DNA of 23,028 bases from a virus. Shown one piece after another: positions 5,250 to 10,338 of the stretch (its first letter is position 1; each line of letters opens with the position of its first letter). The notes below the pieces were generated by a model. The model saw nothing but the letters and a program-made list of their open reading frames with translations. It ran no database searches and was not told the origin of the DNA. The stretch is from positions 1 to 23,028 of the IMG/VR virus record IMGVR_UViG_3300025853_000706, one strand, 5' to 3'. The translations under genes were made by a program, and so were the position numbers.

Positions 5250-5454
5250 CTAACCAGCATGTAAACAAGAAACCAGATGGCACTCGTTTGTGCTGCTCCC
5301 ATTTATGTACTAAAGATTCAGCGCAACCAATCTTGTGAGCTAAATTTTTTTGAGTCAACTTTTGTTTCACTCTATGAGCGACAAGTTCACTGATAACATA
5401 TTGATATGTATCAGTAACTTTAGTCTCTTCCTTGTAGTGATGAAAGTTTTTCAA
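5203..5454 (-). CDS. HTH (XRE/Cro-like) transcription regulator, start uncertain
   Basis: The recognisable part is YQYVISELVAHRVKQKLTQK followed by NLAHKIGCAESLVHKWEQHK, a five-helix XRE-type HTH domain with the turn at KIGCAES, then PSGFLFTCWLDALGLTIKV. It should bind an operator in the early region. The start is unclear. The frame is open to an ATG at 5553, inside the preceding HTH gene; a GTG at 5463 and a TTG at 5454 are nearer to the domain (the TTG is used here). A good AAGGAAGAG lies further in but has no ATG, GTG or TTG in frame after it. The gene ends in a Lys run at an A8 tract; see the frameshift finding. Confidence 0.6.
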   Translation of the reverse strand: MKNFHHYKEETKVTDTYQYVISELVAHRVKQKLTQKNLAHKIGCAESLVHKWEQHKRVPSGFLFTCWLDALGLTIKVHKKKNI

Positions 5455-5635
5455 TTGCTTCACTAACTTTGCTTGCAGTTTGATGGCGTAAATCTTTGCC
5501 CATCTTTGCACGATAGAATGTAGAGTCAGGTACACCAGCACATGCGAAGGCATCTTTTAAGTTGATGCCAGCATGTGCTGACTGTTCGATAAGTTGGTTC
5601 ATATAGCTAAGCATGTTGCTAATATGCTGCGACAT
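5420..5635 (-). CDS. Small HTH protein
   Basis: From the ATG at 5635 the product has 71 residues: MSQHISNMLSYMNQLIEQSA then a helix-turn-helix (AGINLKDAFACAGVPDSTFY, RAKMGKDLRHQTASKVSEAI). The order helix, 'LKDAFACAGV' helix, turn, 'DSTFYRAKMG' recognition helix is that of small phage DNA-binding proteins. The frame is open to 5752 and an ATG at 5680 (MKKVLQNF) is an alternative; neither has a strong ribosome-binding site. A 45-base imperfect palindrome lies inside the HTH codons. With the XRE gene next to it, this gives two adjacent regulators, as in repressor/Cro-type switches, but no integrase or classical CI protease domain is seen. Confidence 0.65.
   Translation of the reverse strand: MSQHISNMLSYMNQLIEQSAHAGINLKDAFACAGVPDSTFYRAKMGKDLRHQTASKVSEAIEKLSSLQGRD
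5536..5580. repeat. 45-bp imperfect palindrome inside the small HTH gene
   Basis: Outer arms CAGCACATGC (5536-5545) and GCATGTGCTG (5571-5580) are a perfect 10-bp match, and inner arms GGCATC (5549-5554) and GATGCC (5564-5569) add 6 bp, with a GAA/A internal loop and a nine-base apical loop. It could fold in RNA or act as a protein site. Confidence 0.7.
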
Positions 5636-5654
5636 TGCAGTCAGTGTCAATAAC

Positions 5655-5900
5655 CTAAAATTCTGTAGAACTTTTTTCATATTCACCAAGGCTTGACCAT
5701 CCACCAACGACATGCGTTTCTCTGTGATAGTAGTGACCAATATCTTCTTCAACTACATCATCAGCAAAAGCGTTATCAGGAAGCATTGAGTTGCTCAACT
5801 GCCAAGCTTGTTTGTTTCGCTCAAGCTCCATGTTGTAGCCAAAGTTAATGCTTGATAGTGGCTTGTCTTCTTCGCGCTTGTATCTACCTTTTCTAGACAT
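5655..5900 (-). CDS. Hypothetical small acidic protein
   Basis: From the ATG at 5900 (GAGGAG seven bases upstream) the product has 81 residues. It starts with a basic MSRKGRYKREEDKPL, then a polar region with WQLSNSMLPDNAFADDVVEE and a His-rich IGHYYHRETHVVGG. An ATG one codon earlier (5903) is possible. The start overlaps the preceding winged-helix gene by eight bases. No known family, membrane segment or metal site is evident. It sits between two regulators in the early operon and may be another small host-interaction protein. Confidence 0.65.
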   Translation of the reverse strand: MSRKGRYKREEDKPLSSINFGYNMELERNKQAWQLSNSMLPDNAFADDVVEEDIGHYYHRETHVVGGWSSLGEYEKSSTEF

Positions 5901-6270
5901 CATCAATCTCCTCAAATGGTGTTGGAATATAGAACTCTTTAGACCACATGATTAGCTGCTGCCTACCTGATTTACCTTTGCGTTTGCGTGTGTCAACAAA
6001 GATCAAACCCTTTTCCTTTAGCTGTTTGTATCTAGCTGTGACTGTGCTGTACCTATAAGCTGGTAAAATATCTAACACATCATCAGAAATGCAGCCGCTG
6101 CGACCAAAAGAAGTGATAGCAGCTAATACAATACGCTCCATTTTATTAACGTCAAGTTTGTCAGCGGCATCATGGCTGGTACTTGGGTCACGGCTGCGGG
6201 CTAGTTTAAACGCTGGTGTTTCTGGGAATGGTGGCTGATCTAAGCCAAGTCTATCAAACAAATCGTTCAT
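5893..6270 (-). CDS. Winged-helix DNA-binding protein
   Basis: The 125-residue protein begins with a flexible segment that includes RSRDPSTSHDAADKLD (25-41), then has a winged-helix fold: ERIVLAAITSFGRSGCISDD, a DILPAYRYSTVTARYKQLKE recognition helix, and a wing with GLIFVDTRKRKGKSGRQQLI. The 'DPxTSxxAA' plus winged-helix plus 'GRxxxxW' order is one I know from phage-encoded small DNA-binding proteins. It probably regulates early transcription. The start at 6270 has AGGAGAACTAA immediately upstream and the upstream gene's stop lies in this leader. It overlaps the next gene by eight bases. Confidence 0.75.
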   Translation of the reverse strand: MNDLFDRLGLDQPPFPETPAFKLARSRDPSTSHDAADKLDVNKMERIVLAAITSFGRSGCISDDVLDILPAYRYSTVTARYKQLKEKGLIFVDTRKRKGKSGRQQLIMWSKEFYIPTPFEEIDDV

Positions 6271-6279
6271 TTAGTTCTC

Positions 6280-6558
6280 CTATATTACAGGGGTTTTTGA
6301 TTGGCGTTCAGACTCGATGACAATTTTACCGCTTGCTGCTTCAAAATCAGTCATCATATCTAATGCTGTTTCGATAGCATCGCCTTCATCTTCAGCGTAC
6401 ACAACTTTGTAAACTGTGTACTGTGTCATCCATTTGAGATCATCACTTTTGCAATGAGTGCAAGTATCTTGTTCGGAAAACATTTGATTGTTGCATTCTC
6501 TGCATTCAAGGAACTCCTCGACTGTGCGTCTGCCAGTTATATCAGTACGGAATATCAT
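6280..6558 (-). CDS. Small zinc-ribbon protein
   Basis: The 92-residue protein has CRECNNQMFSEQDTCTHC, giving Cys 19, 22, 33 and 36 in a CxxC-N10-CxxC rubredoxin-like ribbon, followed by a strand-rich acidic domain (about 44-92: YTVYKVVYAEDEGDAIETAL). Such ribbons often bind nucleic acid or protein. The second half looks like a small alpha/beta domain of unknown function. AGGA lies about eight bases upstream of the ATG at 6558. The start overlaps the preceding gene by 17 bases. It is the second CxxC protein of this operon; the 56-residue and HTH-linked ones are others. Confidence 0.65.
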   Translation of the reverse strand: MIFRTDITGRRTVEEFLECRECNNQMFSEQDTCTHCKSDDLKWMTQYTVYKVVYAEDEGDAIETALDMMTDFEAASGKIVIESERQSKTPVI

Positions 6559-6748
6559 CGTTCAAATCCTGTGGTGGGTGGGCTGCTTCCCATGCTGCTG
6601 TCGCACGTTCAATAAACTTTTCTTTTTTGAAGCGTGGATTTGTAGCTGCAAGATCATCAGCCATAGTTACGATTGAGGTAGGCCAAGGCAGCAATGGTGC
6701 CACCTTGTCTGCGAGGTATTCAAAGTGACGTTGTTGCATGAGTGGCAT
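6542..6748 (-). CDS. Small phage protein of the 'RHFxxLAD' type
   Basis: The 68-residue product reads MPLMQQRHFEYLADKVAPLL, then a helical middle (SIVTMADDLAATNPRFKKEK) and ends PPQDLNDDIPY. Small phage proteins with a 'RHF..lA' start, an 'LA..NPRFkk.kF' middle helix and no known biochemical role are widespread in early operons. The C-terminal DDIPY again resembles an SSB-type interaction tip. The ATG at 6748 has AAGGAGATAAAGTA upstream and overlaps the previous stop (TAATG), so the start is well supported. Confidence 0.7.
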   Translation of the reverse strand: MPLMQQRHFEYLADKVAPLLPWPTSIVTMADDLAATNPRFKKEKFIERATAAWEAAHPPQDLNDDIPY

Positions 6749-6960
6749 TACTTTATCTCCTTCAAAGGTGGGCGATATGATTGATCTTCGTTTGCATCAC
6801 GATCAAGAACCTCAGTGTATGTGTCATACACTTTGTCGATAGCCCACTTGCATTGGCTAATCGTGGTAGCAAACTCAGACTGTTCGTCATGGCAACGATC
6901 GTCAAGCAAATCAATAATTTGTTTGGCTTCAGTGATCTGATTGATGAATGATATCTTCAT
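6748..6960 (-). CDS. Hypothetical small helical protein
   Basis: From the ATG at 6960, preceded by AAGGAGAACTAAC, the product has 70 residues: MKISFINQITEAKQIIDLLD followed by an acidic helical segment with single Cys residues (about positions 23 and 37) and a Pro-rich basic end (YRPPLKEIK). The frame is open further upstream to 7005, but that would run through the leader and the hairpin. No family is recognised. It ends in a TAATG overlap with the next gene. Confidence 0.7.
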   Translation of the reverse strand: MKISFINQITEAKQIIDLLDDRCHDEQSEFATTISQCKWAIDKVYDTYTEVLDRDANEDQSYRPPLKEIK

Positions 6961-6993
6961 GTTAGTTCTCCTTGTAAGTGAATCGGTGAGCGA

Positions 6994-7021
6994 CACCGCC
7001 CTCATATCGGGCGGGGCGGTG
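6994..7021. terminator. GC-rich hairpin between DUF932 gene and the 6960 gene
   Basis: Arms CACCGCCC (6994-7001) and GGGCGGTG (7014-7021) pair perfectly around a 12-base loop that contains a further GGGC option. It sits directly after the DUF932 stop on the minus strand. No T-run follows, so it may attenuate, stabilise the upstream message, or protect an RNA end rather than terminate fully. Confidence 0.45.
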
Positions 7022-7032
7022 ACGCGAAACGA

Positions 7033-7905
7033 TTATGCTGCGATATGCCAGCTATTTAGTTTGAATACTTTAGCTAATTGGTTCTGACGCAGACGTTGCG
7101 TGTTAGCTGGTGAGCTAGATTCGTCTGTGTGACTAGCCCAGTAGGTGCAAGCATTGTACAATGCCCACTTGTTACCACCTAGCTTGGCTTTATCTGCATA
7201 CCAGTAGCCCATTAGCCGTTCAAGCTGACGCTCATTCCATTTGAATGTGCTAGTCTTGTTGGGTGTGCGGCAAATGGTATGCTTGAAGAATCGTTCAGCC
7301 ATATCATTATCTACGTTGGTTGACATCCAAGATTTGTATACATCTTTTGTATTTAGAAATGCTTCAAGCCCTGCTTGTATCTTGGCTGCGCTGCCTTCTA
7401 CATTGACATTGGTTGTGTGCTTTGCCCATGTATTAGCTACAGTGTCAGCGTGTGTGCATCCATTGAGACACCATAAGCGCAAGCCGAATGCTGATTGTTG
7501 GAACGCCCAGCTACTGTCGTATGAGTTAAAGAACTGGACACGGAACCTTACATAGTCACCGACTGCTGGCTCCATTACCAAATCACTGAAGTCAATAGTG
7601 CCTCGTAGCTTGGCACCGTTATCAAAGATTTCAATTTTTGTATCGTAATCTTTAGATACATTTGATTGACTGACAGCATCCATAACTGAGTTGACTACAT
7701 CATCATGCTTGATTGCTTTGTACTTAGAGCCGTGAACACCAAGCACTTCATTGGTATCGGTACGCATGATGGCTCGTGCCATTGATTGAGGCACGTCATA
7801 CAAATTGCAGTCATTATCTTTGCTTGCTGTAAGATTGACAGTCTCCACTGGGAATGACCAGCAATCTTCTACTAGGCTGTTGCCTATAACAGTTACTCCA
7901 TCCAT
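7033..7905 (-). CDS. DUF932 (phage/plasmid-like LGT) protein
   Basis: The 290-residue protein matches DUF932, a family widespread in phages and plasmids with no settled activity. Seen here are the N-terminal RTDTNEVLGVHGSKYKAIKH (48-67), the strand region with KLRGTIDFSDLVMEP, the central LWCLNGCTHADTVANTWAKH (144-163, including the typical 'C.NG' and a His), and the C-terminal KWALYNACTYWASHTDESS (near 247-265). The start at 7905 has AAGGAGAACTAACA upstream. It is the largest protein of the early operon before the replication genes. Roles suggested for the family include DNA mobilisation or anti-host functions; none is established. Confidence 0.85.
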   Translation of the reverse strand: MDGVTVIGNSLVEDCWSFPVETVNLTASKDNDCNLYDVPQSMARAIMRTDTNEVLGVHGSKYKAIKHDDVVNSVMDAVSQSNVSKDYDTKIEIFDNGAKLRGTIDFSDLVMEPAVGDYVRFRVQFFNSYDSSWAFQQSAFGLRLWCLNGCTHADTVANTWAKHTTNVNVEGSAAKIQAGLEAFLNTKDVYKSWMSTNVDNDMAERFFKHTICRTPNKTSTFKWNERQLERLMGYWYADKAKLGGNKWALYNACTYWASHTDESSSPANTQRLRQNQLAKVFKLNSWHIAA

Positions 7906-7917
7906 TGTTAGTTCTCC

Positions 7918-8076
7918 TTATGAATGATGGCGCAGTATTACGCCGCTGATTATCACAACTAATGAGAACATTAGTAATGTGATATGAATGTAGAATCCTG
8001 CGTCAGTCACAGGATTCAATGCTGAACATATGATTGTCATCATAAATCCAATTCCGATTAAACTATTTGCGATCAT
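7918..8076 (-). CDS. 52-residue two-TM membrane miniprotein
   Basis: From the ATG at 8076 (AAGGAGAACTAAC upstream) the product is almost entirely hydrophobic: about 4-21 (NSLIGIGFMMTIICSAL) and 29-48 (IHITLLMFSLVVIISGVILR), joined by a short NPVTDAGF loop, with a basic RHHS end. It is an early gene, far from the lysis cassette, so a superinfection-exclusion or host-envelope role is more likely than lysis. The frame continues upstream to 8130 but would cross the promoter and leader. A promoter with a palindromic operator lies directly before it. Confidence 0.7.
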   Translation of the reverse strand: MIANSLIGIGFMMTIICSALNPVTDAGFYIHITLLMFSLVVIISGVILRHHS

Positions 8077-8102
8077 GTTAGTTCTCCTTGTTGCATACTT
8101 GC

Positions 8103-8133
8103 AGTATAAACTATGTATTGCAGAGTGCAATAC
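8103..8133 (-). promoter_or_regulatory. Leftward early promoter overlapped by a 19-bp palindrome
   Basis: On the minus strand TTGCAC (8130-8125) and TATACT (8108-8103) are 16 bases apart. The sequence GTATTGCAGAGTGCAATAC (8115-8133) is a perfect 8-bp inverted repeat around GAG and covers the -35 box. A dimeric repressor there would block the 52-residue and DUF932 genes and what follows. It matches the dyads in the initiator gene. Confidence 0.65.
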
Positions 8134-8304
8134 CTAATATTCAATATGTATGTGACATGTGATGCCGCGATCATCATTGCATTCATTATCAATTTGCTTT
8201 TGCTCATAGCAGCTATAGCAATACATATCATCTGCCTCTGGGCAATACACTGATGCGTTGCGTTGATCGCAAGTCGCGCATTTACTCCGTCTAGTATAAA
8301 GCAT
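8134..8304 (-). CDS. 56-residue zinc-finger-like miniprotein
   Basis: The product starts MLYTRRSKCATCDQRNASVY and goes on CPEADDMYCYSCYEQ, with Cys at 9, 12, 21, 29, 32, 42 and 50 and histidines at 51 and 53. Two CxxC pairs (9/12 and 29/32) can hold one zinc ion in a ribbon. AAGGAG lies six bases before the ATG at 8304. The stop abuts the 19-bp operator. A regulatory or host-interaction role is likely for such a protein; no named family is recognised. Composition and the ribosome-binding site make it a convincing gene despite its size. Confidence 0.7.
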   Translation of the reverse strand: MLYTRRSKCATCDQRNASVYCPEADDMYCYSCYEQKQIDNECNDDRGITCHIHIEY

Positions 8305-8321
8305 TTACATCTCCTTCACGG

Positions 8322-8348
8322 TTCCATTTCAGATACTGAAAGTTGGAA
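8322..8348. other. Hairpin upstream of the 56-residue gene
   Basis: TTCCA-TTTCAG (8322-8332) pairs with CTGAAA-GT-TGGAA (8336-8348) over 11 bp, with a two-base GT bulge and an ATA loop. It lies 18 bases before the start of the leftward gene at 8304, in what would be its leader. No T-run follows, so a leader structure or protein site fits better than a terminator. Confidence 0.45.
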
Positions 8349-8429
8349 TCGAATTTTCAAACACGAATTGTTTAAAGTCTGCCGCGCAAGTACTCAGCCG
8401 TGGCGTGTTCCCCCTGCGGGGTGCGGGGG

Positions 8430-8442
8430 GAGCGACTAGCGA
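8430..8442 (+). repeat. 13-bp direct repeat, copy 1
   Basis: GAGCGACTAGCGA occurs here and again at 9158-9170, one copy on each side of the first early gene and both in non-coding GC-rich stretches. A looser relative (GCGCGACTAAAGCGCG) lies at 9055-9070. This copy follows a C5/G6 stretch (8410-8430) that can also pair. Confidence 0.6.
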
Positions 8443-8460
8443 CACCCGCTGGATGGAACA

Positions 8461-8493
8461 TAAAAAAAGCTCCGCAGCCGAAGCTGCGAAGCT
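8461..8493 (-). terminator. Strong intrinsic terminator with TTCG loop
   Basis: On the minus strand AGCTTCGCAGC - TTCG - GCTGCGGAGCT forms an 11-bp stem with one G-U pair and a stable UUCG tetraloop, followed by seven T (8468-8462). It lies 15 bases after the stop of the 8508-8924 gene and makes that gene a separate transcript. It is the clearest terminator in the window. Confidence 0.92.
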
Positions 8494-8507
8494 GATGTGT
8501 CAGTTAC

Positions 8508-8924
8508 CTATGCTGACTTTTTCTTGAGTTCGTTGTACCGAGCATCCAATGCGTCAAGCGTACTGGCTGTCTGCTCTGATATGTCGTGGTCGGCAGGGAA
8601 CAACTGCTCTGAAGCTTGTGTTAACAGTGACTTGAGAATCTCGTTGCATTCCAACTGTGTCTGCTGCCATTCGATGTCGCGGTTACGCTGTAGGATTTTG
8701 TCGTTGTCAAGAATTACACCATGTTCTTTATGTTCGATGTAATCGTTAAAGTTGTCATCTTGCAACTCAGTGATCTTCTTGTTTTTTGTGTTCGTGTTCC
8801 AGTCAACATCACTGATGAATTTAGTGATGAAGTATTGAACTGTTGATTTGTGTGTGCGGTCAGACAATGTGAACTCACGGTTGATGTCTCGTGCGAATCC
8901 GTTTGTGTTTGCGTTCTTAGTCAT
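8508..8924 (-). CDS. First leftward early gene, hypothetical helical protein
   Basis: From the ATG at 8924 (AGGAGAACTAAA upstream) the product has 138 residues. It starts MTKNANTNGFARDINREFTL, is polar and mostly helical, with an acidic middle (ITELQDDNFNDYIEHKEHG) and a C-terminal coiled-coil-like part (SEQTASTLDALDARYNELKK). No domain, membrane segment or metal site is recognised. It is the gene nearest the divergent control region and has its own terminator, so it is probably transcribed alone and first. That position is typical of host-takeover or regulatory proteins. The frame is open upstream to 9023 but the leader at 8924 decides the start. Confidence 0.75.
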   Translation of the reverse strand: MTKNANTNGFARDINREFTLSDRTHKSTVQYFITKFISDVDWNTNTKNKKITELQDDNFNDYIEHKEHGVILDNDKILQRNRDIEWQQTQLECNEILKSLLTQASEQLFPADHDISEQTASTLDALDARYNELKKKSA

Positions 8925-9340
8925 TTTAGTTCTCCTAGTTAGCTGCCGAGGAACTGCCCTCGGCTTATGCCCCACACCACAATCATGGCTGCAATCCAAA
9001 GGCAAGGCAGGCTCGGGCGGCATTGGATGATCGCCTACAGCCCGCTTGCGCGAAGCGCGACTAAAGCGCGGGCTGTTAGTCAGCTTATGAACAGATCGCC
9101 TCTATGCGATATGAGCATAAGCTGGCGTGGCGACCACCAATGGGCGAGACTTGCCACGAGCGACTAGCGAGGGTTTGGATGGCAGTTATGATTTGGATGA
9201 TGGGGTTTGCCGAGGTCAGGGCCTCGTCAGATGGCTAGGAGACTGACTAAGTGCAAACACAGACGAGTGAGTGCGGGGCAGCAAGCGGGAGGTCACATTT
9301 TCTGGCCTTTGTGTGTTTGTACAGATGTTAAATTGTGCGG
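8925..9340. other. Non-coding divergent control region rich in hairpins
   Basis: About 415 bases without a convincing gene separate the leftward early and rightward late units. Hairpins include GCCGAGG/CCTCGGC (8945-8951, 8958-8964), CAGCCCGC/GCGGGCTG (9038-9045, 9068-9075) with an inner GCGC-GAA-GCGC, CAGCTTATG/CATAAGCTG (9081-9089, 9116-9124) enclosing ATCGC/GCGAT, CGTGGC/GCCACG (9126-9131, 9153-9158) and CGAGG/CCTCG near 9210-9225. It is GC-richer than its surroundings and short frames here look like noise. It may hold promoters, a packaging site or a structured RNA; no tRNA T-loop is present. Confidence 0.6.
9158..9170 (+). repeat. 13-bp direct repeat, copy 2
   Basis: Second exact copy of GAGCGACTAGCGA, overlapping the base of the CGTGGC/GCCACG hairpin in the divergent region. 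The first copy is at 8430-8442, 728 bases away. Confidence 0.6.
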
Positions 9341-9370
9341 TTGACAAGCCGAGAATAATTGGCTGATAGT
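9341..9370 (+). promoter_or_regulatory. Rightward late promoter candidate
   Basis: A perfect TTGACA (9341-9346) is followed 18 bases on by GATAGT (9365-9370), a 4/6 match to the -10 box. Transcription would start near 9377, within the first of two G7 runs (9371-9377 and 9385-9391), leaving a leader of about 18 bases before the small terminase ATG. It is the only near-consensus promoter seen before the late genes and fits use of the host RNA polymerase. Confidence 0.6.
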
Positions 9371-9394
9371 GGGGGGGAACACAAGGGGGGGCAG

Positions 9395-9766
9395 ATGACC
9401 GAGATTGTGAAGCTTACCGATAAACAGACTGCATTGGTGGATACACTTGTAGCAACAGGCTGTAGCATTACAGAAGCAGCAAAGCTTGCTGGTTACGCTG
9501 ATGGCGAGTCCGGTAGAGTGAGTGCTAGCAAGGCTTTGCGGACAGGACATGTCCAGCAGTACATGATGCAACGGATAGGTGAGAGCTTAGGTCTCAACGC
9601 TACGGTGGCTGCGGCTAAGATGCTGAACTTAGCAAGAGGAGCCAAGAGTGAGTACGTTCAGCTAGAAGCTAGTAAAGATATCTTGGACAGGGCTGGCTTC
9701 AAGGCTCCGGACAAGCACATGCATTTGCATAAGGGTGATATTAGTGTAAGCATAGACTTGAGCTAG
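9395..9766 (+). CDS. terS: Terminase small subunit
   Basis: The 123-residue protein begins MTEIVKLTDKQTALVDTLVA and has the usual small-terminase DNA-binding helix-turn-helix, TGCSITEAAKLAGYADGE (21-38), followed by VSASKALRTGHVQQYM, as in the Terminase_2 family (PF03592): 'LT.kQ..fv', 'teAa..aGY', 's.llr...V...i'. The C-terminal half is helical and ends in a His-rich strand segment (DKHMHLHKGDISVSIDL). It would recognise the packaging site and assemble as an oligomer for the large subunit. The start at 9395 follows AAGGGGGGGCAG; a TTG at 9359 in frame is less likely because it lies in the promoter. The large subunit is 2.4 kb downstream, which is unusual. Confidence 0.82.
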   Translation: MTEIVKLTDKQTALVDTLVATGCSITEAAKLAGYADGESGRVSASKALRTGHVQQYMMQRIGESLGLNATVAAAKMLNLARGAKSEYVQLEASKDILDRAGFKAPDKHMHLHKGDISVSIDLS

Positions 9767-9782
9767 ATTCGCAATGCGAATC
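9766..9782. other. Perfect 7-bp hairpin directly after small terminase gene
   Basis: GATTCGC-AAT-GCGAATC pairs perfectly with a three-base loop and starts in the last base of the stop codon. No T-run follows, so it is not a clear terminator; it may stabilise the terS message or be a protein site. The stretch 9783-9907 after it holds A- and T-tracts (near 9857 and 9889) but no gene. Confidence 0.5.
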
Positions 9783-9907
9783 GTTGCTCTGCGTGGGTGG
9801 GGTCCAAAAAAGAAGGCACGTGAATGGCAAGGTGTCCCTCACTCACATGATAGTTAAAAAAAGCTCGCAAGGTTTAGATTTATTTTTTTTAGTCAGAGGT
9901 TCGTCTT

Positions 9908-10084
9908 ATGTTTCAAACCACTCTTGGTCGCGCAATGTTTAAACAGGCTGTTAGCCTTCTTCGTTCAAAGAATGCTCAACGTGACACAAAGGCAAGGCGT
10001 TCAAAGATGCGTGCTGCTCAAGCAAGGCGTGATTTAGGTAGAAAGCGCAAGCTTGTTTACAAAAATGTAAGAGGTCAAATGTAA
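9908..10084 (+). CDS. 58-residue very basic protein
   Basis: The product starts MFQTTLGRAMFKQAVSLLRS and is dominated by Arg, Lys, Ala and Gln (for example RDTKARRSKMRAAQARRDLG), with almost no acidic residues. AGAGG lies nine bases before the ATG. Its TAA overlaps the next ATG (TAATG at 10082-10086). Such a charge suggests DNA or RNA binding, or internal virion packing. It is the first of nine small genes between the two terminase genes. No family is recognised. Confidence 0.6.
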   Translation: MFQTTLGRAMFKQAVSLLRSKNAQRDTKARRSKMRAAQARRDLGRKRKLVYKNVRGQM

Positions 10085-10338
10085 TGTGTGTAAGCAGTGG
10101 TGGCAGCGGGGCTAATACAGATTATAAGGACACCAGTGAAGAGCCTATCGTTAGCAAGTACAAACTCACTGTTGAGCAGAAGAAAGAGAACAAGCGGCGC
10201 AAGAGCTTACTTGCTTCCAAGAAGAAAAAGAAGTCTGGCGGTGATGGTCGTGATACAACGCTTGGTGCTGGCAGTAGCGGTAATTGGAATGGTGGACTTT
10301 CAACGCCCACTGCAAGTAGTGGAAACGTAATCACATGA
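10084..10338 (+). CDS. Small Gly/Lys protein with MC-S/G N-terminus
   Basis: The 84-residue product begins MCVSSGGSGAN, has a central Lys/Arg block (KKENKRRKSLLASKKKKKSG) and a Gly/Ser-rich end. The N-terminus resembles that of the 70-residue protein before the portal gene (MCLGGGGS, 13802). Both look like a small family of phage proteins with Met-Cys then a Gly run; the role is unknown. The start is fixed by the TAATG overlap. A second frame at 10097-10330 is a shadow. Confidence 0.65.
   Translation: MCVSSGGSGANTDYKDTSEEPIVSKYKLTVEQKKENKRRKSLLASKKKKKSGGDGRDTTLGAGSSGNWNGGLSTPTASSGNVIT

Noticed and set aside
6437-6453. TTGCA-N5-TGCAA dyad
   Set aside because: Inside the zinc-ribbon Cys codons and with different spacing from the operator sites.
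7151-7164. Perfect 14-bp palindrome GCATTGTACAATGC
   Set aside because: Falls in codons for the conserved ALYNA segment of the DUF932 protein, so the sequence is explained by coding.
8258-8274. TTGCG-N5-CGCAA dyad resembling the operator
   Set aside because: Arm spacing differs (TTGC-N7-GCAA) and it encodes Cys and Asn codons of the 56-residue protein; not counted in the operator family.
9038-9075. tRNA-like fold
   Set aside because: Only 38 bases, no T-loop GTTCGANTC-type sequence and no anticodon arm.
8967-9167. Rightward frame in the divergent region
   Set aside because: No ribosome-binding site, runs through several hairpins and a 13-bp repeat, and has no recognisable sequence; noise in GC-rich DNA.
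9293-9571. Leftward 92-codon frame over the late promoter
   Set aside because: Opposite to the small terminase gene, which has clear family motifs; a shadow.
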